From Chara braunii (lineage: Eukaryota > Streptophyta > Charophyceae > Charales > Characeae): a DNA stretch of 20,891 bases. The stretch lies in assembly GCA_003427395.1 (NCBI GenBank), contig BFEA01000029.1, positions 2,333,736-2,354,626 of the forward strand. Direction: 5' to 3'. This document shows, one piece after another, positions 1-9,444 of the stretch. The notes beneath the pieces are model-generated. The model was not told the DNA's origin, searched no databases, and was given only the letters and a program-made list of their open reading frames with translations. Each line of letters starts with the position of its first letter. The stretch's first letter is position 1. A program made the translations under genes and the position numbers.

Positions 1-600
1 TGGGCGACGAGATGGGCGACCGAAGAACCGGAGAGCAACTGCTTGGGCGGCAGAGCGTCAATGTCTTCTCCGTCGCTCGGGAGTTCAGCGCAACAGGACC
101 AGAGAGCGACAGCTTCCCCAGGCTGGCGCCTACGGATGACAGCGCCACGGCAGCCATCGCCGCTTCCTGGGTGATGAAAGCGGGGAAACCACGTCACGGC
201 ACTGGAGCGGAACTACCGGTAGTCGAATGCCTCCACGTGGCGTTTCGGCGGTTGGCCGGTGTGCCGCGCAATGAACCGCAGTCCCCGCTCGGCGATGGAC
301 CCGGGAGCGTTGCCAAAAATGGTGTGGAGTGGGAGCGTACCCTGCTGGCGGGCCGATCAATTCAGAAAAGCCGCCAACTTTTTTGGCGGCGCTCGGGCTC
401 CAAAGAGGTGAAAAAGGGTCCCCGCCCCCGCCCTCGGTCGGCACCCGCCGCCCACCTGTGCCCACTCCTCGCGCGTCTTTCCCCGCCCGCCCTGCTAAAC
501 CTTATCCGTTGCGCGGTCCACGACCAGAGGATAGGTGGGGAGCCAACGCGGCCCTGGCTTTTTTTGTTTTCCCTCAAAATTCAGTTTCAATTACATAAAA
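1..600 (+). other. GC-rich segment with a long open frame; possible exon, uncertain
   Basis: The first 600 bases are clearly richer in G and C than the following sequence. One plus-strand frame stays open from the left edge to 662; its first ATG is at 12, giving 216 residues. The protein is rich in Arg, Pro, Ala and Ser, and I recognise no domain, signal peptide or membrane segment. Overlapping frames on both strands (329-598 plus, 130-465 minus) are also open, as expected in GC-rich DNA where stop codons are rare. A coding exon entering from the left cannot be excluded, but openness is the only evidence and no splice structure is convincing. It could equally be a GC-rich promoter, a CpG-rich region or repeat-derived sequence. 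Confidence 0.2.
370..390. repeat. Short perfect GC-rich hairpin
   Basis: GCCGCCAA (370-377) is followed by a five-base loop CTTTT and then its exact complement TTGGCGGC (383-390). It sits inside the GC-rich open segment. No function is evident. Confidence 0.5.
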
Positions 601-610
601 TCATTAACAG

Positions 611-720
611 GCCGGGGGCTAGGTCCCACTTACACGAATTAAGCGATATTGACCGTAGATAGCAGAGATCGACGGCCAGAATCTATCAATCACCGTGCAA
701 GTGGGACCTTGCCCCGGGGT
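611..720. repeat. Inverted repeat, about 24-bp arms, possible small foldback element
   Basis: The left arm at 611-634 contains AGGTCCCACTTACA. The right arm at 696-720 contains TGCAAGTGGGACCT. The innermost 14 bases pair with one mismatch, and the pairing continues outward through GCCGGGGGCT against GCCCCGG, for roughly 21 of 24 paired bases. The spacer is 61 bp and can pair weakly inside (ATTGA against TCAAT). This could be the hairpin of a small foldback or MITE-like element, or a chance structure at the boundary between GC-rich and AT-richer DNA. Confidence 0.5.
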
Positions 721-938
721 CCTCTACATTACTTCCTGGTTCGGATCAGATATCCGGAAGCATCATCCAGCTTAGCTTACAGACTAAAAGCCTGCAGGTC
801 TTTCCTACAGACCCAGCAGCTCGTTGGCTGCGTAATTCCTAGGGCTACCGCCTACTCTATCTAGTCCTACGAAGGGTTCTATATATCTATCTGGCTAACA
901 AAATCCTATAGGGAGTCAACTGATAACCTGTGTGGGGT
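721..938. other. Unrecognised spacer
   Basis: Mixed-composition sequence with a single 71-residue frame (649-864, plus) that matches nothing I know. I see no regulatory or repeat structure. Confidence 0.4.
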
Positions 939-1018
939 GGGCCTATTCCGCCTAGCTACAAACCTATAACAAAACTGCGGGCCTATTCTGCCTAAACTAC
1001 AATCCTATCACAAAACCA
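939..1018. repeat. Tandem duplication of a 40-bp unit
   Basis: GGGCCTATTCCGCCTAG starts at 939 and recurs as GGGCCTATTCTGCCTAA at 979. Each copy is followed by a similar CTACAA..CCTATAACAAAAC tail. The period is 40 bp with two copies. Confidence 0.7.
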
Positions 1019-1147
1019 TACTAACACTATTGTAAGCACTGATAGATCAACTATACTTCAATTTAACCTACTAATGTATGGTCGTCTCTTTGATCCAGAT
1101 CTATGACGGACCGGGGAGTACCTCTTTGATCCAATTTCTGCATATTC

Positions 1148-1405
1148 ATTCCCTATTTTCGGGACTGTGGATCTAGGAGAGGTCTAGAAGTAACGCTCCC
1201 TCCATCCCCTCTTGCCTTCTAACTTCTGCCTTCCTACTGTGGAATTTACGACCGAGCGTTCAGGTCGCTCTTTTCCAGACCCTATTCTCGGGACTGTGGA
1301 CCTACGATGGACCAGACTTCGTATAACACTCCCTCCAGCCCCTCTTACCTTCCGACTTCTGCCTTCCTACTGTGGAAGTAAAGACCGAGTGTTCAGGTCG
1401 TTCCT
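1148..1405. repeat. Tandem duplication of a 129-bp unit next to a LINE 3' end
   Basis: Two adjacent units share TCGGGACTGTGGA (1159 and 1288), CTTCTGCCTTCCTACTGTGG, and GACCGAGYGTTCAGGTCG in the same order and spacing. The period is 129 bp, and the units look about 80-85% identical by eye. Short pieces just upstream (CTCTTTGATCCA at about 1086 and 1121) suggest further decayed units. The array lies immediately 3' of the minus-strand LINE coding remnant, where a LINE 3' untranslated region would be, so it may be an internally repeated 3' UTR. That link is inferred from position only. Confidence 0.75.
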
Positions 1406-1772
1406 AAATCGCAAACAGCCAGTTCGAAACATGTAGCCTGCCTCCTCCTATTGACGCTAACCGCCCATTTCTGGCCCAATTTCCTTGGAACCATCGCACT
1501 CCACTACTCTTATTCCGGGCTCTCGACACCTTGCTAGACCAGTCGCCCTTGATTGCAAGCACAATATTGTGCTTGATCTTTGCTTTAAAGGTCTGGTCAG
1601 ACAAGAATTTCTTTTGAAATAGCAGTGTGTTTCGTTCCTCCCAGATGATCCAGAAAATGACCGCTCGAATTACCACCGCTACATAGCCCCAATCTTTGCT
1701 GCCAGTGTCCTGGGATTGGATCACAGCGGCTCCGAAAAGAATCCAGTTCTCATCCCAGACAAAATGATTCAC
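1404..1772 (-). pseudogene. C-terminal fragment of an L1-type LINE ORF2
   Basis: A 122-residue minus-strand frame carries the tail region typical of plant non-LTR retrotransposon ORF2, downstream of the zf-RVT zinc knuckle. The hallmark is the stretch AVIFWIIWEERNTLLFQKK, which fits the family pattern of a hydrophobic run, then W-x-x-W-x-E-R-N-x-x-x-F. It is followed by a Lys-rich segment with IKHNIVLAIKG. Intact ORF2 proteins exceed 1,000 residues, so only the last tenth is present. Endonuclease and reverse transcriptase are missing, and the fragment is cut off on its 5' side (right) by a poly(T)/N tract at 1776-1834. It is in the opposite orientation to the LINE at 2640-6320 and clearly less decayed, so it is probably a separate and younger 5'-truncated insertion. 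It is not functional. Confidence 0.8.
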
Positions 1773-1775
1773 ACA

Positions 1776-1834
1776 TTTTTTTATTTTTTNTTTTTTNNNN
1801 TNNNCNTNNNTTTTTTTTTTTTTTTTTTTTTTTT
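1776..1834. repeat. Poly(T) tract with unresolved bases
   Basis: A T homopolymer run is interrupted by N bases between 1790 and 1810, so the local length is unreliable. Read on the minus strand it is a poly(A) tract that abuts the 5' side of the LINE fragment. It could be the A-tail of another retroposon lying to its right. Confidence 0.8.
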
Positions 1835-1989
1835 AGCGCAGCCCTGACTTTTGTTTTGTTTTTTGTTTTCTTGAGCGCAGCCCTGGGATCATACCTCTGA
1901 CTGGCCAGAACCGGAGGACACTGTTGGTGGGGGGGAGCAGCACTTGTTGGGAACCCGAAATACCGAAGCCATTACCCGGCTTCGGCTAA

Positions 1990-2022
<33 letters not shown>
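1835..2022. other. Possible short retroposon: duplicated motif, hairpin and ATG-repeat tail
   Basis: AGCGCAGCCCTG occurs twice (1835 and 1874), each time next to a T-rich run. At 1963-1985 CCGAAGCC and GGCTTCGG form a perfect 8-bp stem around a 7-base loop. The stem is followed directly by CTAA and a (ATG)n tract. A stable 3' hairpin before a simple-repeat tail is common in short retroposons. With a poly(T) on the other side the orientation is ambiguous. I found no clear pol III boxes here. Confidence 0.3.
1990..2022. repeat. (ATG)n microsatellite
   Basis: About eleven uninterrupted ATG/TGA trinucleotide repeats. Confidence 0.95.
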
Positions 2023-2023
<1 letters not shown>

Positions 2024-2166
2024 CTATGGAAGTGCTATGAACTTGATGAGGAAACCATGACCACTTCTACCAAACCCTACAATCAAGAGGCAATATCAGC
2101 CTCTCCAAAACCTACCATAGCTGTCATGTTCTCACTACCAAGATTATTCCCGCCCCTAACTTGCTA

Positions 2167-2238
2167 AGGCTATAGGGCTACAGGGTTGCAGGGCTGCAGG
2201 GCTACAAGGTTACAGGGCTACATGGTTGCAGGGCTACA
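2167..2238. repeat. 8-bp minisatellite, nine units
   Basis: Nine consecutive 8-bp units follow the consensus GGGCTACA: variants include GGGTTGCA, GGGCTGCA, AGGTTACA and TGGTTGCA. The register is unbroken from 2167 to 2238. A 63-residue frame through it simply translates the repeat. Confidence 0.9.
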
Positions 2239-2640
2239 GGGCAGCGTGACCCACCCCAGCTCCAACTCTGGTTGTCTCAGCAGCAACCCTCAGTTAGCCA
2301 CCGGATTGCCTTCCACCCTCGACAAATCACCAGATCTCTCTGCCAGGCCTCACTCTCCTACTACAAACAGGTTATAGGGTAATGCCCCAACACCGGTCAG
2401 AATATCATCGGTGAAACCTTCGGTAGGAACTTACATGAGCGCAGTTGTTCAAAACTGGTTCAGCAACTCTTACCTCCAGTTCTGGATGGTGGACTGACCC
2501 TGAGTTTTGGGCACCAGTGAGGGGAAAATAAGGTAGCACGGGTACTCATGGGGGTACAGGGATAATTTTTCAAAAAAATCTGAAAACATAAATAATTGAC
2601 AGTATGACAGACGCTTGGAGGAAATAGGTTTCGGTTAAAT
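2239..2640. other. No recognised feature
   Basis: About 400 bp of mixed sequence between the minisatellite and the plus-strand LINE. The only structure seen is a weak CACCG/CGGTG inverted pair near 2390. Composition turns AT-rich at about 2560. Confidence 0.4.
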
Positions 2641-2663
2641 TTGCAGTAGACGCATGGACCATC

Positions 2664-2990
2664 GTGTTTGTATACTTACATGTGGATTATATGGAGAGAA
2701 CGAGATTTATAGCGGAACATGTCAGAAATGTCAATCCTCATACCAAACGAGGAAAATCTGATAATAGTTGCAAATTGGAACACGATCCTAAACCTAGTCT
2801 CGGACATTCCAAAACCCATGGCTTTAAGAGCGGATTCCATACTACTTCATTCACTCATAATCTTGTAAGGATTCACATATTCACATAGAACCATACATTC
2901 AGATGCTCATGGGTATACCTGGTACGGTTCTCAAGTTCCCCCAGTACGACGATGACAAGATTTCGTAGTCATGCGAGGGAAGGTCTGAGA
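2664..2990 (+). pseudogene. LINE APE-type endonuclease remnant
   Basis: In one frame (2752-2865) the sequence reads ENLIIVANWNTILNLVSDIP. This fits the family pattern in which the catalytic GD(F/W)NT motif follows a hydrophobic strand; here the Gly-Asp pair has become Ala-Asn, so a catalytic residue is lost. Just upstream, in a different frame, VYLHVDYMERTRFIAEHV resembles the preceding VYxP..xxR..F strand and helix. Downstream, YTWYGSQ near 2910 matches the (Y/F)TW element that precedes the SRIDR motif. At least one frameshift separates these pieces. Confidence 0.7.
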
Positions 2991-3689
2991 CACATACTTG
3001 AAGACAAACATTTGCACATCACCACTCTCATATAACTTTCTCATCGTACCCGAGCTCGAAATTAATCAGAGAGGAAAGTTTGGTAAATTGTACTTTGAAC
3101 TCAACATAATTGATTGGATCTGACGTCACGTCCTAATAGGAATATGCCAAATTGATGTTTGAGACTAATGGACCGAAGTCAATTTCAGATTGTTGCAAGG
3201 CTCCCTCAATGTGTTATCACATATTAAAGCATGCAACATGAAGAAGAAGAAGAAACAAAGAAAACAATAAACAACAAATATGAAAAACATAAATGAACCT
3301 CGTCGAACATCCGACCTGAAACAAGTATTGGACAAACATGTGAAAGAGATACCTCAATAAACTATAACAAAAAGACATCCAATACAAAAAATAGTGGAGA
3401 AATTTGTTAGCTCAATTAAAATTTAATTGTGGGTCATATGACAACATAACTTTTATGACATTGCTCCTGCAAAAAAAAAATAAAAAAAATGTCACACACT
3501 ACTTAGCACACTTATTTTCTACCTAGCTTACAGTGACGGACGACTTGAACCTCATGTATGAGTACGCATGCCTCTACGTTAAAGGTGTCCTTACAATCCG
3601 TAAACCCTATGATAGCATGGAAACATATGTGAAGCAAATCTATATTTTTTGGAATCTAGCAAAGGTCACGCTATCAACTCATGTCAAGC

Positions 3690-3922
3690 TCGACCTCAAC
3701 AGATCCATCACAAAAGAGGAAGTAAAATTAACAACTAAACAAATCACAAAAAGTTAGTGTCCCGTGGATGATGGGTTGTCGGTATAATTTTTCCTAACTG
3801 TTTGACAACATATTCACTTCTACATGTTAAACATAAATAACAATGTTATAACGAGAGACATTAACACCCTTATCTATAACAAAGGTAATAAAATATAAAA
3901 ATGGAAACCGATCTCATTATTT
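3690..3922 (+). pseudogene. LINE reverse transcriptase N-terminal (fingers) remnant
   Basis: The segment with DLNRSITKEEVKLTTKQITK near 3700 matches the 'I..EE....I..M...KSPG' helix that opens LINE reverse transcriptase. About 120 bases later (3869 on) the frame reads LIYNKGNKI, stop, KWKPISL, matching the I.KK(G).....NWRPISL block of motif 1. One in-frame TAA falls inside that block. Confidence 0.75.
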
Positions 3923-4320
3923 AGCTAAGTGATTGAACTCTCATGTTGCCATGAGAGAGACCCATCTTGAGCCCACACAATAAATCCAAGAACTCCAATA
4001 CTTATCATAAATAGGGGTCGAGAGTTGTGTTTTCCCGCCCTCCGAACCGCATGTGACAGTTTCGCATCATACGGCTCTCCGCCATGAATCATCGTTCGAT
4101 AATGTTCTCGATAAACTAGTATGTTTATATAGGACCACGCCCGTCTCAGCACATTGACTAGTCAAAACCCTTGCTCTGAGAATAGCGAGATACTTACCTG
4201 AACTGATTAAGAAATAACAAGGGGTTTTGCCAAGCACATAAATATAATGAAAAACATCACGACAACCATACAAGCATTAATAGTAATAGCAGCATAAAGC
4301 AAGAATGTGATAATCCCATG

Positions 4321-4740
4321 GAAAAAACTTATAGCCACGTAGGGTAGGTTTTTATTGTGACTACTTTTCAACATCTGGGCTTTGGCCAAAACTTATGTCG
4401 GTGGGTAATAATCATGTACTCAATAGCGACAACTGTAATAATGGTCAATGAACAACTATAACAAGAATATGGTTTGATCAGATCCCTGCGGCAAGGCTGC
4501 CTACTGACCCCTCTTTTATTTATGGTGCACATGAAAATTTTGTTAGACAACATTAGACACAATAATAATTTGAAAGGTATAAAATTTAACAACAACATAT
4601 AATGGAAAGGAATATCTTTAGCGGATGACATAACAATTGTTGTTAACAATCATAAACCTAACATACTAACCATAAGAAAAACGTTAAACACCTACGATGA
4701 ATGGTCATAAGCTTCGATTAATTGAAATAAATCGGTGTTT
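4321..4740 (+). pseudogene. LINE reverse transcriptase palm remnant with decayed catalytic motifs
   Basis: One frame carries four RT landmarks in order. EKTYSHVG-stop at 4321 stands where EKAYDRVEW-type motif A is expected, so its Asp is lost. LGFGQNLCRWV follows at about 4375. SLRQGCLLTPLLF at about 4484 is the (R)QGxPLSPxLF block. LADD at 4618-4629 is the (F/Y)ADD catalytic box. TLNTYDEWS and a stop-interrupted S(G)ASIN-NKS then follow. Four in-frame stops occur from the end of the motif A block onward, at the QL-stop, NNNI-stop, EWS-stop and SIN-stop positions, so this cannot be translated as one domain. The order and spacing leave little doubt about the origin. Confidence 0.9.
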
Positions 4741-4878
4741 TTCCTACCTAGCATACACAAGTTGCAGATAGTCTCGGGTTTGCGCCAAATCTCCACAAAT
4801 GCTTCTAATCGTTTTTCAGGGGTGCACGTGTCCCTTATGGATAACTCAAAATTTTAAGACTTCATTCTATACAAAATG

Positions 4879-5180
4879 TGAGGAAACAAATTGTCAATTT
4901 GGAACAACAACAATCACCTATCACTATTTGGACGGACAATAAGGATTATAGTCTTTGGTTTCTTTGTTCTTGGGTTTACTTTGGTAGTGCATCTTTTAGG
5001 AGACCCTTCTTACAAAATGATATATAAGGCCGTTGTCATATATTTTAAAAAACCGGAGGCCCAAACGAAAAGAACTACATGTTGAATGTGTGGTGAGGAA
5101 AATCAGTTTCTCACAAGCAGGAGAAGGTCTGCATATCGTAAACCCTAAAAAATGAAACATAGCTTAATTAGATGGGCAAC
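4879..5180 (+). pseudogene. LINE post-RT (thumb) remnant
   Basis: The frame from 4879 reads LSIWNNNNHLSLFGRTIRI. This matches the family block where a helix ending in W is followed by LSLxGR and a hydrophobic segment (here through LGFTLVVHLLGDP). Near 5130 another frame reads EGLHIVNPKK, matching the GGL.(I/V)xNP element common after the RT domain in L1-type ORF2. A frameshift lies between the two. Confidence 0.75.
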
Positions 5181-5342
5181 CAAAACACTGATAGTGGAAC
5201 TGGAAACCCCATAGGTAGGACTGACACTGTACATCCTTAGCAAAAAGTGATATCCATCCAGGCTGGAAAATACTCTTACGTGCCTAATGATTATAACTTT
5301 TGACATTCAAACTCAAGGTTTAAAATTTTTAACCAAATCATT

Positions 5343-5462
5343 TTTGATAACCCATATTTAGTGGATTGCAAAGGGAATACGATCCTGACCAGTAAAATAT
5401 CCGACCAATTTGGAAAAAGTTTTACACAAATGAGAGTGACTAGAATATTTGATTTATGGGCT
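5343..5462 (+). pseudogene. LINE connection-region remnant
   Basis: Forty uninterrupted codons include NPYLVDCKGN, then SKISDQFGK and RVTRIFDLW. This resembles the region of L1-type ORF2 in which an NP..... strand is followed by a helix and a short I.DLW-like motif. It is the cleanest short open stretch in the element, but there is no start codon and the flanks are broken. Confidence 0.6.
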
Positions 5463-6204
5463 TAAGAGAAATAAACCTAAAGAATTTAACAAAACTATAA
5501 TTAAGACTAAGAAAATTGAGATACGTTGAGGACAGGCTAAATGTCATTATCCAGGGAATCTCGACATCATGGGTAGTCATCCAAGAACAGTAAACATCCC
5601 TAATCAAGACATATGGTGCAAAAGAATGAAGATAAATAAAGTAAAAAAATAATTGAAATTATTGATCATTTGGAAGCATATTTTTTTATAACTATAACAT
5701 TAATCAAAGATGCTGACTTTTATTACACTAAGGAGTTGAAACCGTAAAGCACTGTAAGGATAACTTCACTAAACGGATTTGAAATTCTTGTAACAAGGAA
5801 TAATAAAAAAACACTAGCAGAACGCACTTTGATTTACAAAGCACGCATGCCAACAAGTGACAAACCATTACAATTATTAACGATAGACATACAGATAGTG
5901 GAAAGGTATCAAGAGTCAACAAAGCATGCATGTAAATAGATGATAAAATATTACAAGTGTTAGCAATAGACATACAGACAATAGGTTGGTATCAACAATA
6001 AAAAAAAAATGATTTCAATAACTTATAACACTTATAAAGTAGATAGTAAAGTATTAAGGAATGAAAAACATAAATAACCCTCAGTCAATTAGTGGATAAC
6101 ATGCATAAGGATAGGGACATACTCTCGACTCTGGCCCAGAAGTATTGAAGCTATGGAAATAAATAAAAGATATGCCTTCACAAAAACCAACGAGTATGTT
6201 GTAG

Positions 6205-6300
6205 CAACACGTATTGTAGCTACTACCACAGTGGTAACACTGGTGAAGAGAGGAATTAGCATCCTCACATTTTACATCATGTGCAAATAGATGTTGGAAA
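6205..6300 (+). pseudogene. LINE zinc-knuckle (zf-RVT) remnant
   Basis: The frame reads YCSYYHSGNTGEERN, stop, HPHILHHV. Family members have C..C, an acidic E.., then H and C at similar spacing. The first Cys and the His positions are visible, and the other Cys positions are changed. It lies where the C-terminal zinc knuckle of the LINE is expected. This is the weakest of the LINE domain calls. Confidence 0.45.
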
Positions 6301-6320
6301 CAAATAGACACTTTTGGCTT

Positions 6321-7604
6321 ACCCGTCCTGCTTCAAAGAAGATATGAGAATAATGACTTTCACATTGCACAAAATCATGTACGGGATCGGCAATTGGTTA
6401 AGCAACTAGATTATGAGAGTTATCTAGTTAGTATTTTTGCAAAGCGAATTAGAGTAGCTATAGATGGAAGAAGCCACAAAGGCGATACCGATGAAGGTCA
6501 TCTAGGATTAATCGCAATGACAAACTCTTCAACATTGGAAGCAATAATGAAAGGAGCAATGAAAGAGGTCAGTCCACTCCTTTTGTGAACACAGACGAGA
6601 CATGACTCCGATCCTATTACTATCCACCTTTCAATTATACCCCCTCTCGTGCTTTCAACATGCCCCTCATTTGAGTAATTAAAGGTTAGGGTAACGACTT
6701 CGGTCATGATCAACTCTCATAGGGAAACGGGCAGTGTGTTACGAAGACTGGGTTTTTAAGGTTAGCTTTGCTTTATAGGGTTGCAGCTCTTTGCCTCGAT
6801 CATGATCGTTTGTGTATCGCTCAAGATGTCAGTGCCATGCCGACTTGACGCCATCCTTACGTTTCTCTAAATTATCTCTGAAATTATTTTTAGAGGTTCA
6901 CAATGGCAACTAGTTGAATGATGGTCTTTAATTTACCTCTGATAATTTTTAGGGGCGATTCGAAGAGGGGCCTAGCTAACGCGTTTAACACTTTGGGAAG
7001 TACGGTCGCAAGGCTGAAACTCAAAAGAGTTAACGAGGATCTACACAAGGTGAAGCATGTCGTTTAATTTAATACAATATACAAAACTTAACAGGCTATT
7101 AACATATGAAAAAACCTGTTTATAAAAAGTGCATTTTGGCTCCATAGAGGTGTTGCATAATTATCGTTAACTGATGTTGTGATATGGTTAAGTCCTATAA
7201 CAAGCGGAACCATCGTTTTGTGTTGCTAAGATATCCCAACGATGTCTTGCACTCATAAAAAAAATTGTTAGTGATATACTGGAGGAAAACGAGGATAATG
7301 TCTAGTCCTCATAAGTTGGTTCCTTTCACCTAAGAGGATCAGACTGAAGACTCGAGGGTCACAATCATCAACAAGAACACGGATCCTCTTAACGACTTCA
7401 CCCTTTTAGGACCGTGAGGCAAAACGACCTTAAAACAAAGGAGGATTCGAAACGACAGTAAGAAGGGTGACATCACAATGTAGGCGAGGGATTTCGTCGA
7501 CTTCCCATTCTCAAACCTCGCATAAAAAAACGACAAACAAACACATACACATCTATTATAGCTAATGTAAAAAAAAACATACAAGCAACATAACTGGATT
7601 ACAA
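6321..7604. other. AT-rich region without a recognised gene
   Basis: The longest plausible frames are 6394-6588 (plus, 64 residues) and the lower part of 7339-7788 (minus). The 6394 frame, with VKQLDYESYLVSIFAKRIRVA, has protein-like composition and directly follows the LINE, so it may be decayed LINE C-terminus, but no motif proves it. Nothing else was recognised. Confidence 0.4.
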
Positions 7605-8005
7605 TACTTAATATTATAGCAACAACAACACATGCTGTAACATCAAAAATACCTACAACAACATCAACAACAACATTTGTCATCGCAACAACAATATCTC
7701 TCATCGCAATACCAACATCAGCAGTAAAATGATTTGTTATTGCAACATAACAAATGCAAACGCAAGCGCAATGACAAACATATATCATAACATATTATTA
7801 ACAACAACAGTATTATTGATTATTCTCGCAGCAAAAACAAATGCATACGCAAACATAGCAATAACAAATAAATATGGAAACATATTAACAACAACTTTTA
7901 TAACAATATTTACTTCAACAACAACAATAGGAATAACGATTGCAACAACATCAAACGCAATAACAACTATGACAGCTACGTATCCCACAACCATATTTTT
8001 ATAAC
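7605..8005. repeat. AAC/CAA-rich cryptic simple sequence
   Basis: The plus strand is dominated by CAA, AAC, GCAA and CATCAACAAC motifs with few pure runs, typical of an old, scrambled trinucleotide repeat. Two similar internal blocks, around CAAATGCAAACGCAA (7752) and CAAATGCATACGCAA (about 7840), point to local duplication. Open frames here (plus 7729-8004, Thr/Ile/Asn-rich; minus 7785-8084, Val/Ile-rich) are by-products of the composition. Confidence 0.7.
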
Positions 8006-8211
8006 AGCAATAGATTCGATTTGAGATAAAACTAAAATTTTGGTCATAATATAATAATGAACGAGTATTGAAAATATAAATCATTAGGCGGTTTATCTCT
8101 TAAACCACCATTCCCCTCGATGTCAAAATATTGTTTTTTCGTGAGCTTCGGAGGTCGATAGCTCGGAAGAAGTTGAAGTCGGTGACGATTTAAGTTGAGT
8201 TTGATATAAAG

Positions 8212-8240
8212 TAATAATAATAATAATAATATAATAATAA
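8212..8240. repeat. (TAA)n microsatellite
   Basis: About ten TAA/AAT units with one interruption. Confidence 0.9.
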
Positions 8241-9120
8241 CTTTGTTCAGTTTTCATACTTAGAAGAATAAATTAAAAAATCTATAAATTTGAGAACCGA
8301 TCGATTTCGTTGTGATTATTTTAAAAAAATATGATTAAAAAATAAATAAAATTGTGCTAGCGAGTGAGATACTTGTCTCACCGATTCAGTGCATTTTCCT
8401 TCAGCCCCTCTGCAACATGAAGGGTAACAAAAAAATACTCAAAATTCAGTGATTTTTCTCAATCATAATGTTATTTAGAAAATTATGAAAATTTCAAACC
8501 CAATGGATTTGGTCGTGCAATCTTTATAAGAAATGTCACAAAAATAAACAAATGTTTAGGTTGTGAAATAATTATCGCACCTGATACGACGCAAATTCGA
8601 TTTTTTTCCGCTCGATCAGTTACCCATACTATAATATCGGTAGCCCTCATGAACGTTTTGTTACTTGTCCCCATATCTTTTTAGTGGCGAGGGGAGTGGT
8701 GGTTTTATCCACATCTTGTTTATGTTTGAAGTGTATCAGCATAGATGCAAATCTGTTTATGTATGTTATTAAAATCATAAATGGTAAGTATGCTCTCGCA
8801 ATATTGTTTGTTGAAAAGTTGGTTATGCTTACAAAACTAAACATTCTTGTCAAGGTCAAAGACTTGCTACCAACAAGATCTCAAGAAGGATTATCAAACA
8901 CACAAAATAAAATGGAGGCGATTTTTTTTTTTTTTTTAACATCTCACTTGTACTGTCGTTTTGCATATATATCTCTCATAAAAGTTACTCATAAAACTAC
9001 TGACACAATGGCGATTTCCTTAATTTACTAAACTAGTTAACAAATATCGATGATCTTAAAATAAATTGATTGATTATAAAGGGCGATAAATCTGCAAAAA
9101 AAAATGCAGCAGCAACATGA
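8241..9120. other. AT-rich region without a recognised gene
   Basis: A plus-strand frame at 8684-9031 (115 residues, rich in Ile, Leu and Lys) is open through a poly(T) run (about 8923-8938), which encodes a Phe run and argues against real coding. No motif is recognised. It may be decayed transposon sequence. Confidence 0.35.
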
Positions 9121-9444
9121 CTAGGGGCCTTAGAAAAAAAAATGTAGGCGACTCAATCATAAACTCGAGCTAGTCGTCACTTATTGTCGTAATTGACCTT
9201 GCTCGACTACTCACAAAATTTGCAAATTGAGAAACTTAATGAATCTTCCGTCGGAATCACAGAGAGACACACCATTAAAACACAAAATCGTCCTCGGTTC
9301 TTTCACCCATCTCTTATTCCTTCCCCTCACTCTATCCTATTCTTCTCATTCCATCTCCTCTAACTTTGGTCGTCTCTTTCTTCTGTGACCTTTGTTTTCC
9401 TCACTCTCCTCATACCTCCCTTCTTCCTACTTCCTGCTCGACCG
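9121..9444. repeat. Dispersed repeat of about 320 bp, copy A
   Basis: This segment matches 20151-20471 in the same orientation over its whole length, roughly 80% identical by eye with small indels. Shared blocks include TTGACCTTGCTCGACTACTC, TTTGCAAATTG.GAAACTT, TTTTCCGTCGGAAT or CTTCCGTCGGAAT, CCATCTCCTCTAACTTTGGT and a CT-rich right half ending CTACTTC.TGCTCGA.CG. I see no terminal repeats or pol III boxes, so the class is unknown; a solo-LTR piece, an old SINE or a non-autonomous element are possible. Confidence 0.85.

Larger units (their letters stand above)
2640..6320 (+). mobile_element. Old, multiply broken L1-type LINE
   Basis: Remnants of every main ORF2 region can be read on the plus strand in the right order and spacing. 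They are the endonuclease (2664-2990), reverse transcriptase fingers (3690-3922), palm with motif remnants (4321-4740), thumb and 'IVNPKK' region (4879-5180), connection segment (5343-5462) and a zinc-knuckle-like remnant (6205-6300). The total of about 3.7 kb matches one ORF2. Many stops and frameshifts separate the pieces, so the copy is dead and old. The 5' UTR, ORF1 and a clear poly(A) tail are not identified, so both ends are approximate. An A-run at 6000-6010 lies too far inside to be the true tail. The sequence is AT-rich and differs from the LINE fragment at 1404-1772. Confidence 0.85.

Noticed and set aside
1963-1990. Helitron 3' end (hairpin followed by CTAA)
   Set aside because: The CTRR-like motif directly abuts the stem instead of lying about ten bases away, and no 5' TC end or Rep/helicase sequence is visible.
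2186-2377. Small protein beginning with MQGCRATRLQGY
   Set aside because: The start is a translation of the 8-bp minisatellite.
4067-4649. Minus-strand Cys/Met-rich frames as genes
   Set aside because: They are antisense to the plus-strand LINE reverse transcriptase remnant, which explains the sequence better.
6081-6311. Cys/His-rich minus-strand zinc-finger-like frame
   Set aside because: Cys spacing fits no known finger, and the plus strand here fits the expected LINE zinc-knuckle position.
7339-8084. Hydrophobic membrane-protein-like minus-strand frames
   Set aside because: Val/Ile/Cys-rich runs come from the AAC-rich composition on the opposite strand.
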